This document shows, one piece after another, positions 1 to 4,517 of a DNA stretch of 5,694 nucleotides. Each line of letters opens with the position of its first letter. Position 1 is the first letter of the stretch. This DNA comes from CAYQAE01 sp964415445 [NCBI: uncultured archaeon] (lineage in GTDB: Archaea; CAYQAE01). The notes beneath the pieces are model-generated. The model did not search any database and was not told the DNA's origin. It saw only the letters and a list, made by a program, of their open reading frames with translations. The position numbers were made by a program, and so were the translations under genes. The stretch covers positions 1 through 5,694 of the forward strand of contig CAYQAE010000099.1 of the NCBI GenBank assembly GCA_964415445.1, read 5' to 3'.

Positions 1-261
1 TTGAGGATCTTCTATTAATTCTTCAAAATTAATATAAAATTTAAATGGTGCATTGTTTTTTATTCCTATTTTTGCTAATTCAGGATCTTTTTGTAGTCTT
101 TCAAAACCTATATAAAATATTTTTGGTGCATTATTTTCTATACCCCATTTCGCTAGTTTGGGATTTTTTATTAATTTTTCAAAATGATCTAATATAAATT
201 TACGATTTTTTTGTGAAATATCAAGATTGTCTATCATTAATTTCAATTGATGTTTTTTCAT
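1..261 (-). CDS. Partial protein of 26-residue tandem repeats, function unknown
   Basis: An open frame starts with ATG at 261 and reads 87 codons to the left edge without a stop, so only the N-terminal part is present. After about 26 residues of Lys/Asn-rich leader, a 26-residue unit begins at Phe27 and recurs at Phe53 and Phe79. Each unit reads roughly F-E-x-L-x-x-(D/N)-P-x-L-A-K-x-G-I-x-N-N-A-P-x-x-F-Y-I-x. The first two units are complete and the third is cut by the edge. The pattern of spaced hydrophobic residues suggests a helical solenoid repeat; that is inference. There is no signal peptide or membrane segment in the visible part. A GGTGG sequence lies 4 bases before the ATG, which supports this start, and a TATA-like box lies about 35 bases upstream. 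I do not recognise the family. It is not Sel1, TPR or PPR, whose units are longer. The frame is convincing because the repeat is conserved at protein level while the DNA copies have diverged. Confidence 0.75.
   Translation of the reverse strand, partial: MKKHQLKLMIDNLDISQKNRKFILDHFEKLIKNPKLAKWGIENNAPKIFYIGFERLQKDPELAKIGIKNNAPFKFYINFEELIEDPQ
28..183 (-). repeat. Two complete 78-bp (26-codon) coding repeats
   Basis: Residues 27-52 (bases 183-106) and 53-78 (bases 105-28) of the left-edge protein are tandem copies, and a third copy starts at base 27. Phe27/53/79, the Asn-Asn-Ala-Pro motifs at 43-46 and 69-72, and the Asp/Asn-Pro pairs all keep a strict 26-residue spacing. At DNA level the longest shared stretch is TGGTGCATT at 46-54 and 124-132, exactly 78 bases apart. 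The copies are otherwise diverged, so the repeat is old rather than recently amplified. Confidence 0.75.
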
Positions 262-287
262 ATATCCACCCAATAAAGCAATAATAT

Positions 288-299
288 TTTATTTAAATT
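288..299 (-). promoter_or_regulatory. TATA-like box for the left-edge repeat protein
   Basis: Read on the minus strand this is AAATTTAAATA, an archaeal-type TATA box centred about 33 bases before the ATG at 261. A start of transcription about 25 bases downstream would give a leader of around 8 bases that still contains the GGTGG motif at 266-270. Many A/T-rich stretches in this window look similar, so the call rests mainly on spacing. Confidence 0.4.
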
Positions 300-457
300 T
301 GATAAATTAGTTTGTAGAATTACTAAAATAGTCCAAAAGACCTGATCTTTCTTAAGCGAAAATAAAGGAATATATTGTACAGCTCCCTTTCCTATTTTTT
401 GAAGTTATATCATATTTGTGAAACCTCATATATAAACCTTTGTTTGTTCTTTTTAAA

Positions 458-539
458 CTAAGAGTTGTAATTCTAATAGTCAATTCGTTCTAGTCAAAAT
501 TTCTCAGTATATGAAATAGGTTTATCTCTAATTTTTTTT
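458..539 (+). ncRNA. Speculative small RNA between a TATA box and a T-run
   Basis: The TATA-like box at 428-437 would place a transcription start near 458-462 on the plus strand, and a T8 tract at 532-539 could end the transcript about 80 bases later. No strong hairpin was found inside. The box could equally drive a minus-strand transcript into the repeat-protein gene with a leader of about 140 bases. This entry records a possibility rather than a supported gene. Confidence 0.15.
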
Positions 540-610
540 AATCCATTATGTTTACAGATTTAGAAAAGTATTTACAAAATAATATTCTTTTTTTGAAAAA
601 AAACATGAAA

Positions 611-621
611 AAATTTAAATA
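611..621 (+). promoter_or_regulatory. TATA-like box for the PAC2 gene
   Basis: AAATTTAAATA is preceded by an A-rich stretch that could serve as the TFB recognition element. It is centred about 39 bases before the ATG at 655, so transcription would start near 641-645. That leaves a leader of about 10-14 bases, just long enough to include the GGTG motif at 643-646. Confidence 0.45.
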
Positions 622-642
622 GCTGCAAAAAATATATGATTT

Positions 643-646
643 GGTG
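643..646 (+). promoter_or_regulatory. GGTG ribosome-binding motif of the PAC2 gene
   Basis: GGTG matches part of the GGAGGTGA complement of the archaeal 16S rRNA 3' end. It sits 8 bases before the ATG at 655. The same motif at the same 8-base spacing precedes the ATG at 2645, and at 6 bases it precedes the TTG at 5385, which argues that it is used and supports all three starts. Confidence 0.5.
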
Positions 647-654
647 TTTTTTAA

Positions 655-1428
655 ATGAGCGATATAGAAATTCATGAATATAAAGATATAAATTTAGAGA
701 ATGCAATGGTTATAGTAAGCTTTCCTACTGCTGGTTTTATAAGCACAATTGTTGCAAATCATATGGTTGAAAAACTAGATTTAGAACGTATTGGTGCAAT
801 ATCTAGTGATGAATTTTATCCCGCAGCCATAATACATGATGGACAACCAACTCCTCCTGTTAGAATTTTTGCAGGTGAACATACTTGTGGTCCAAATAGT
901 GAATGTAATCAGTTAGTGATAATTGTCTCAGAACTACCTCTAAAGACCTTAACTTTTGCTCCATTTGCAGAAAAAATATTAGATTGGTGTGAAAAGAAAA
1001 AATGTAAATTATTACTTACAATTGAAGGAATTAGCGGACAAAAAAAAGAAGAAAAAGATCAAAAAGACAAAGTATTTCATGTAGCAAGCACTCAAAGTGC
1101 TACAGATGATCTAAAAAAATTAAATACAAAGCATCTTACATCTGGGATGGTAAGTGGACTTTCTGGAATTTTATTATATAAGGGTAATCTTAGGGATTTT
1201 AATGTAATATCTCTTTTGACTAATGCACAAACTAAATTGCCAGATAGCAGAGCAGCAGCATCAGTTTTAGGCATCATAGATAAGATGCTACCACAAATAA
1301 ATTTAGATCCAAAACCATTACTTGAGCAAGCAAAAGATATCGAAGAAGAAGCTAAAAAAGCAGTTGAAAGAATTAGGGGTGCAAAACAAAAATCTTTTGG
1401 AAAAGAAGCAACTGATATGTATGCATAA
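655..1428 (+). CDS. PAC2-family protein (archaeal proteasome assembly chaperone homologue, COG2047)
   Basis: This 257-residue protein belongs to the PAC2 family, whose eukaryotic members (PAC1/PAC2) assist proteasome alpha-ring assembly; archaeal relatives such as PbaA and PbaB bind proteasome components or related partners. Visible family signatures are the N-terminal strand-loop with Phe-Pro-Thr-Ala-Gly (23-27), the conserved Ser-Gly-Met-Val-Ser-Gly-Leu-Ser-Gly segment (163-171), and the Leu-Pro-Asp-Ser-Arg-Ala-Ala-Ala stretch (195-202). An acidic/basic helix at about 220-245 looks like a coiled coil. The last three residues are Met-Tyr-Ala, which fits the HbYX pattern that inserts into proteasome alpha-ring pockets; its function here is inference. 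Asp/Glu/Lys-rich residues 128-139 form a charged loop. The protein is cytosolic, with no signal peptide. The start is supported by GGTG 8 bases upstream and a TATA box. The rSAM gene follows after 64 bases with its own promoter-like box, so co-transcription is uncertain. Confidence 0.88.
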   Translation: MSDIEIHEYKDINLENAMVIVSFPTAGFISTIVANHMVEKLDLERIGAISSDEFYPAAIIHDGQPTPPVRIFAGEHTCGPNSECNQLVIIVSELPLKTLTFAPFAEKILDWCEKKKCKLLLTIEGISGQKKEEKDQKDKVFHVASTQSATDDLKKLNTKHLTSGMVSGLSGILLYKGNLRDFNVISLLTNAQTKLPDSRAAASVLGIIDKMLPQINLDPKPLLEQAKDIEEEAKKAVERIRGAKQKSFGKEATDMYA

Positions 1429-1460
1429 AATTATTTCATAAAGCATACCCCCATCTATAA

Positions 1461-1470
1461 TTGTTTTATA
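1461..1470 (+). promoter_or_regulatory. TATA-like box for the rSAM/DUF4130 pair
   Basis: TTGTTTTATA ends 22 bases before the ATG at 1493, which puts transcription start at or within a few bases of the start codon. No GGTG or GAGG motif precedes this ATG, so a leaderless transcript would explain both observations. The 64-bp gap after the PAC2 gene shows no strong U-tract terminator, so read-through from PAC2 is also possible. Confidence 0.4.
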
Positions 1471-1492
1471 GTCTAAAATCTAAGAATATTTT

Positions 1493-2641
1493 ATGAACAC
1501 TTTGGAGAAATTAAATTATCTAGGTGATGCTGCAAAATATGATTTATGTGCATCTACTCAATCTCCACGCACAGCTAAAGGAAATATACGAGTAGGTTCA
1601 CCATCAAGACCTGGTTTATGTCATTCGTTTTTACCTGATGGTCGATGTGTCTCTCTTTTGAAAGTATTATATACAAACAAATGCATCCATGATTGTAAAT
1701 ATTGCCAAAATTCAACTAACTGTTCAAAAAAAGGAATTAATTTTGAAAAAAAAGAATTATCAGACCTTTTTATGAATTTTTATATTAGAAATTATGTTGA
1801 AGGTCTATTTTTAAGCTCAGGGGTAGGTGTAAGCTCTGAGAAATCCAATGAAGAAATTATATCTGTAGTTGAATATCTAAGAAAAAAATACAAATATCAA
1901 GGATATATCCATCTTAAATTGCTTCCTGGCACATCTTATGATGCAATAAAACACGCTTGTAAATTAGCAGATCGAGTCTCACTTAATTTAGAACAACCTA
2001 CCAAATCTACTTTTGAAGAGTTATCCTCAACTAAAGACTACAATATCGATCTTCTAAGAAGATTAAGATGGCTAAAAGAGATAAAAAAGAGAAATAAAAT
2101 TCACTCAGGATATACCACCCAATATGTAGTAGGTGCTGCAGATGAAACTGATTTAGATTTTCTAAATTCGATTGATACACTTTATAAAAAATATGATCTA
2201 AAGCGTGCATATTTTTCTGGCTTTATCCCTATAAAGAAAACTCCACTTGAGAATAAAAAAAGAGAAAATATCAAAAGAGAACATCGATTGTATCAATCTG
2301 ATTGGCTCCTTAGAGTCTATAAATTTTCAAAAAATGAACTTAAATCGACATTGAATGAAGATAACAATTTAGATATAAATAGGGATCCAAAAATCACCCT
2401 AGCCCGACTGAATTCTGATCTATATCCTATGGATATAAATTCAGCTACATTTGATGAACTGATCCATATACCAGGTGTAGGAGTCCAGTCTGCAAAAAGA
2501 TTAATGTATCTTAGAAAAAATAGATCTAAAATAGAAAAAGTACGAGATTTAAAAAATATTGGTGTAGTTCTAAAGCGAGCAATACCCTATATATCAATAG
2601 ATAGGGGTAGACAAACTACATTAGCTAATTTTGGTGTTTAA
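1493..2641 (+). CDS. Radical SAM protein with C-terminal helix-hairpin-helix, putative DNA modification/repair enzyme
   Basis: This 382-residue protein matches what I recall of the bacterial 'putative DNA modification/repair radical SAM protein' family (TIGR03916). Its iron-sulfur motif is Cys64-x3-Cys68-x2-Cys71, within TNKCIHDCKYC, and an extra Cys77 follows. The region before it (Lys-Tyr-Asp at 15-17, Gly-Leu-Cys-His-Ser-Phe at 41-46, Pro-Asp-Gly-Arg-Cys at 48-52) and the Glu-Gly-Leu-Phe-Leu-Ser-Ser-Gly segment (103-110) are typical of that family, as is the Tyr-Ile-His-Leu-Lys strand (138-142). The barrel ends near residue 250. Residues 314-345 form a helix-hairpin-helix around Ile-Pro-Gly-Val-Gly (326-330), a non-specific DNA-binding motif. 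The enzyme should cleave S-adenosylmethionine with a [4Fe-4S] cluster; the substrate is unknown, and nucleic acid is inferred from the HhH. The DUF4130 partner follows after 3 bases in the same frame. The ATG fits the expected family N-terminus and a leaderless start. Confidence 0.88.
   Translation: MNTLEKLNYLGDAAKYDLCASTQSPRTAKGNIRVGSPSRPGLCHSFLPDGRCVSLLKVLYTNKCIHDCKYCQNSTNCSKKGINFEKKELSDLFMNFYIRNYVEGLFLSSGVGVSSEKSNEEIISVVEYLRKKYKYQGYIHLKLLPGTSYDAIKHACKLADRVSLNLEQPTKSTFEELSSTKDYNIDLLRRLRWLKEIKKRNKIHSGYTTQYVVGAADETDLDFLNSIDTLYKKYDLKRAYFSGFIPIKKTPLENKKRENIKREHRLYQSDWLLRVYKFSKNELKSTLNEDNNLDINRDPKITLARLNSDLYPMDINSATFDELIHIPGVGVQSAKRLMYLRKNRSKIEKVRDLKNIGVVLKRAIPYISIDRGRQTTLANFGV
2633..2636 (+). 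promoter_or_regulatory. GGTG ribosome-binding motif inside the rSAM gene end
   Basis: GGTG spans the last Gly codon and part of the codon before the final Val of the rSAM gene, and sits 8 bases before the ATG at 2645. It gives the DUF4130 gene its own initiation signal and suggests coupled translation across the TAA at 2639-2641. Confidence 0.5.
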
Positions 2642-2644
2642 TTA

Positions 2645-3265
2645 ATGAGGATATTAGATCAAGTCCGACTTCATAAAAATTCCTCCAAGGAATTTATTAA
2701 AAAAGCAGAAAAATTAGCCTACCATGATATAGTAGGTTCAAAATCAGATTTAGCAAAAAAAATACGAAAAAAAGCTAGAGAAGTTATGGGTGAATATCAT
2801 AGATTATCTGCTTTTTTGAGATTTGAAGCATATCCTGAGATGTTGCTATTTACGGAGACAGAATTGGTCCACAATACATCTTCTATGCTTATGAATCATT
2901 TTACAAAAAGATATTCTACTTTTGTGATTGCAATTTATACCAATAAAACTCTCTTTTTGGATTCAAAAAGAGACGAAATTAACTATTTTCGAAGAAAATA
3001 TGAAACAAAAAAACAAGCTTTGGGTTCAATTCGTAAAAATTTAGAAGATAAAATTAAAGATAGAATCAATACAGATTTTTGGGATCTAAAATATTGGGAT
3101 ACTTTCTATAATTCACAATATATTTCTGCGAGAAAAAATTTGAAACTTATGGGGCATTTTTTACCTTCTAAATTTGTAAAACAAGCTAACATGAAAGTAG
3201 AGAAGAATTTAATTAATAAAGAGAAGAGAGCAATAAAAAATACTTTAGATAAATATATATCTTAG
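2645..3265 (+). CDS. DUF4130-type partner of the radical SAM/HhH protein
   Basis: The 206-residue product resembles the DUF4130/TIGR03915 'probable DNA metabolism protein' family, which in bacteria sits beside the radical SAM/HhH gene. The supporting blocks are Glu50-x-His52-Arg53 followed by Phe57-Leu-Arg-Phe60, which matches the family's EAHRM-x-x-FLRF signature; the His85-Phe-x-x-Arg89-Tyr block; and the C-terminal Tyr-Ile-Ser-Ala-Arg-Lys-Asn-Leu-Lys-Leu stretch (159-168) followed by a Leu-Pro-Ser-Lys-Phe box. The molecular function is not established; DNA metabolism is inferred from partnership. Bacterial members are, as I recall, about 240-270 residues, with an N-terminal segment before the helical region. 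That segment is absent here: the ATG lies 6 bases past the first base of the rSAM stop codon, so the shortened start is real unless the two frames are joined. Basic residues are abundant (many Lys), consistent with nucleic-acid contact. The gene ends 2 bases before the convergent phosphoglycerate mutase gene. Confidence 0.8.
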   Translation: MRILDQVRLHKNSSKEFIKKAEKLAYHDIVGSKSDLAKKIRKKAREVMGEYHRLSAFLRFEAYPEMLLFTETELVHNTSSMLMNHFTKRYSTFVIAIYTNKTLFLDSKRDEINYFRRKYETKKQALGSIRKNLEDKIKDRINTDFWDLKYWDTFYNSQYISARKNLKLMGHFLPSKFVKQANMKVEKNLINKEKRAIKNTLDKYIS

Positions 3266-3267
3266 GT

Positions 3268-4014
3268 CTACTTTGCTTTTGCTTGATCTGCTACAGATTT
3301 TGTAGCTTTCTCTATCTCTTTGGGGTCACCCAAATAATAATGTTTGATTGGTTCTAAATTATCATCTAGCTCATAAATAAGTGGAATACCAGTTGGAATA
3401 TTCAAATTAACTATATCTTCATCAGATATTTTATCTAGATATTTAACTAATGCTCGCAAACTATTTCCATGTGCTGCTATAATTACTTTTTTTCCTCTTT
3501 TAATTGTCGGTGCAATTGTATCATGCCAATAAGGTAGAAATCTATCAACTGTATCTTTTAGACATTCAGTATGTGGAATATCTTCTTTTTTCATGTCTTT
3601 GTATCTCAGATCATGTCCTGGATATCTCTCATCTTTTTCATCTAATTTAGGAGGTCTTATCTCATAACTTCTTCTCCATTTAAGAACTTGGTCTTGTCCA
3701 TGTTTTTTTGCAGTTTCAGATTTATTCAATCCTTGAAGTGCACCATAGTGTCTTTCATTTAATCTCCAATTGCGTCTGACAGGAATCCACACAAGATCCA
3801 TCTCATATAGAGTAATCCATAATGTGCGTATCCCACGCTTTAGGACTGAAGTATAAGCTATATCAAAAGTAAATTTTTTTTCTTTTAAAGTAATTCCAGC
3901 TTTTTTAGCTTCTTCAATTCCTTTCTTAGATAAATCAACATCAGTCCATCCTGTAAACTTATTTTCTTTATTCCATATACTTTCTCCATGTCTTAGAAGT
4001 ACTATTGTGTTCAT
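3268..4014 (-). CDS. gpmA: 2,3-bisphosphoglycerate-dependent phosphoglycerate mutase
   Basis: This 248-residue enzyme interconverts 3-phosphoglycerate and 2-phosphoglycerate in glycolysis and gluconeogenesis through a phosphohistidine intermediate. It is collinear with E. coli GpmA (250 residues) from end to end. The phosphorylated His9 lies in Leu-Arg-His-Gly-Glu (7-11), Arg60 follows in Leu-Lys-Arg (58-60), Glu87 lies in the Glu-Arg-His-Tyr-Gly-Ala-Leu-Gln-Gly block (87-95), and the second catalytic His182 lies in Ala-Ala-His-Gly-Asn-Ser (180-185). Even the tail Ala-Asp-Gln-Ala-Lys-Ala-Lys resembles the E. coli end. All catalytic residues are present, so the enzyme should be active in the cytosol. 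Archaea commonly use cofactor-independent mutases, so the close likeness to the bacterial type suggests acquisition by transfer; base composition matches the neighbours, so any transfer is old. The start is fixed by GAGGAG 6 bases upstream, the strongest ribosome-binding site in the window, and a TATA-like box about 40 bases upstream. Confidence 0.95.
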   Translation of the reverse strand: MNTIVLLRHGESIWNKENKFTGWTDVDLSKKGIEEAKKAGITLKEKKFTFDIAYTSVLKRGIRTLWITLYEMDLVWIPVRRNWRLNERHYGALQGLNKSETAKKHGQDQVLKWRRSYEIRPPKLDEKDERYPGHDLRYKDMKKEDIPHTECLKDTVDRFLPYWHDTIAPTIKRGKKVIIAAHGNSLRALVKYLDKISDEDIVNLNIPTGIPLIYELDDNLEPIKHYYLGDPKEIEKATKSVADQAKAK

Positions 4015-4020
4015 AATTTT

Positions 4021-4026
4021 CTCCTC
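4021..4026 (-). promoter_or_regulatory. Strong Shine-Dalgarno GAGGAG of gpmA
   Basis: Minus-strand GAGGAG is followed by AAAATT and the ATG at 4014, a 6-base spacing. It differs from the GGTG motif before the other SD-bearing genes here and is the purine-rich core typical of efficient translation. It fits a highly expressed glycolytic enzyme or a retained bacterial-style leader. Confidence 0.7.
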
Positions 4027-4050
4027 AAAAAATAGAATAAAAAAAACTAT

Positions 4051-4062
4051 CTATTTATAAAA
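4051..4062 (-). promoter_or_regulatory. TATA-like box for gpmA
   Basis: The minus strand reads TTTTATAAATAG, a good archaeal TATA box centred about 42 bases before the ATG. A transcription start near 4030 would give a leader of about 15 bases containing the whole GAGGAG site. Confidence 0.5.
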
Positions 4063-4064
4063 CC

Positions 4065-4080
4065 AAAAAAATAAAAAAAA
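4065..4080 (-). terminator. U-rich terminator after the small hypothetical gene
   Basis: The minus strand reads T8-A-T7 starting 6 bases after the stop codon of the gene ending at 4086. Archaeal RNA polymerase terminates at such U-tracts without needing a hairpin. It also separates that gene from the gpmA promoter just downstream, so gpmA is likely its own unit. Confidence 0.45.
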
Positions 4081-4085
4081 TTAAT

Positions 4086-4361
4086 TTAGATATGTTCAAT
4101 TATAAAACACAGTGTCTCTATTACCCAATTTCTTTTTTTAATTTTATTTACCATCTTTAGAATCTCTTCGTCTGAGTGGTTATTCATATATCTATTTAGG
4201 GCATCTTTTGTAGTTTCAACTTTATCAGATGGCAATCCCTGTTCTTTCAAACCTTCTATCTTTTTTTCCAATAGTGAGTTTAGAATATAGATTTTGTTGT
4301 CTTCTGTATTTTCAAATTCTTTTTTTAATCTCTCTATCTCATTATTTATCTCTTCTGACAT
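4086..4361 (-). CDS. Small helical protein of unknown function
   Basis: The frame can start at ATG 4406 (106 residues) or ATG 4361 (91 residues); I prefer 4361. The upstream 15 codons contain a TATA-like palindrome (4388-4403) placed about 34 bases before 4361, which would give a near-leaderless transcript. The shorter product begins Met-Ser-Glu-Glu, a common style of soluble-protein N-terminus, whereas the longer one adds a Lys/Ile-rich stretch. In the 91-residue numbering, residues 2-17 and 26-38 are charged amphipathic helices with a coiled-coil look, and residues 57-73 form another helix. The end (77-91) becomes hydrophobic, with Trp-Val-Ile-Glu-Thr-Leu-Cys-Phe-Ile-Ile, too short and too charged-flanked for a sure membrane anchor. 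No enzymatic motif or known family is recognised. Neighbours on the same strand are SagB upstream and gpmA downstream, with promoter-like sequence before each gene, so context suggests no role. Confidence 0.6.
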   Translation of the reverse strand: MSEEINNEIERLKKEFENTEDNKIYILNSLLEKKIEGLKEQGLPSDKVETTKDALNRYMNNHSDEEILKMVNKIKKRNWVIETLCFIIEHI

Positions 4362-4387
4362 AATGATCAATTTTTTTGTGATTTTAC

Positions 4388-4403
4388 AAAGAATATATTC
4401 TTT
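4388..4403. promoter_or_regulatory. 16-bp perfect palindrome with TATA core
   Basis: AAAGAATATATTCTTT is a perfect inverted repeat with no spacer. It lies inside the first codons of the longer version of the small hypothetical gene and about 34 bases before its preferred ATG at 4361. Its centre ATATAT can serve as a TATA box. The symmetry could be an operator for a dimeric regulator, or chance in A/T-rich DNA. Confidence 0.35.
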
Positions 4404-4449
4404 CATGTCAAAGATGAATTGATTTTAATTCAAATAATTCAAAATGAAT

Positions 4450-4456
4450 AAAAAAA
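4450..4456 (-). terminator. Possible U-tract terminator after the SagB-type gene
   Basis: A run of seven T on the minus strand lies about 60 bases after the stop codon at 4518. It is the only clear T-run in the gap and could end the SagB transcript before the small downstream gene. No hairpin supports it. Confidence 0.3.
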
Positions 4457-4517
4457 GACGACAAAAATCATCTAACTAATTTTATCATTAATTGTGATAT
4501 TTAAAAATTATACTTTA

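Larger units (their letters stand above)
262..654. other. 393-bp divergent intergenic region
   Basis: This region separates the minus-strand repeat protein from the plus-strand PAC2 gene. Each end holds a TATA-like box for its own gene. The middle has a strong TATA-like sequence at 428-437 (CATATATAAA) that reads plausibly on either strand, flanked by two copies of AAACCT at 421-426 and 434-439. A run of eight T at 532-539 follows. No tRNA fold, no recognisable C/D or H/ACA box pair and no convincing protein gene was seen. The longest plausible small frame (548-622, 24 codons) is within chance expectation for this base composition. Confidence 0.6.

Noticed and set aside
344-358. Short hairpin AAAGA-CCTGA-TCTTT
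   Set aside because: The stem is five pairs, mostly A-U, with no T-run directly after it and no conserved partner. It is too weak for a terminator or structured RNA.
366-392. AGGAA...TTCCT inverted repeat
   Set aside because: Five-base arms around a long loop are not significant at this base composition, and no tRNA-like or snoRNA-like fold could be built around them.
548-622. 24-codon frame starting ATG on the plus strand before the PAC2 gene
   Set aside because: It is short, has no ribosome-binding motif, and its end overlaps the TATA box of the PAC2 gene. A frame of this length is expected by chance in such sequence.
1092-1277. 61-codon open frame on the minus strand
   Set aside because: It lies entirely within the well-supported PAC2 gene on the opposite strand, has no initiation signal and gives no recognisable protein.
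4407-4517. AATTCAAA-type short direct and inverted repeats in the gap after the SagB-type gene
   Set aside because: The units are 5-8 bases of A/T-rich sequence with irregular spacing, so they do not form a CRISPR-like or iteron-like array.
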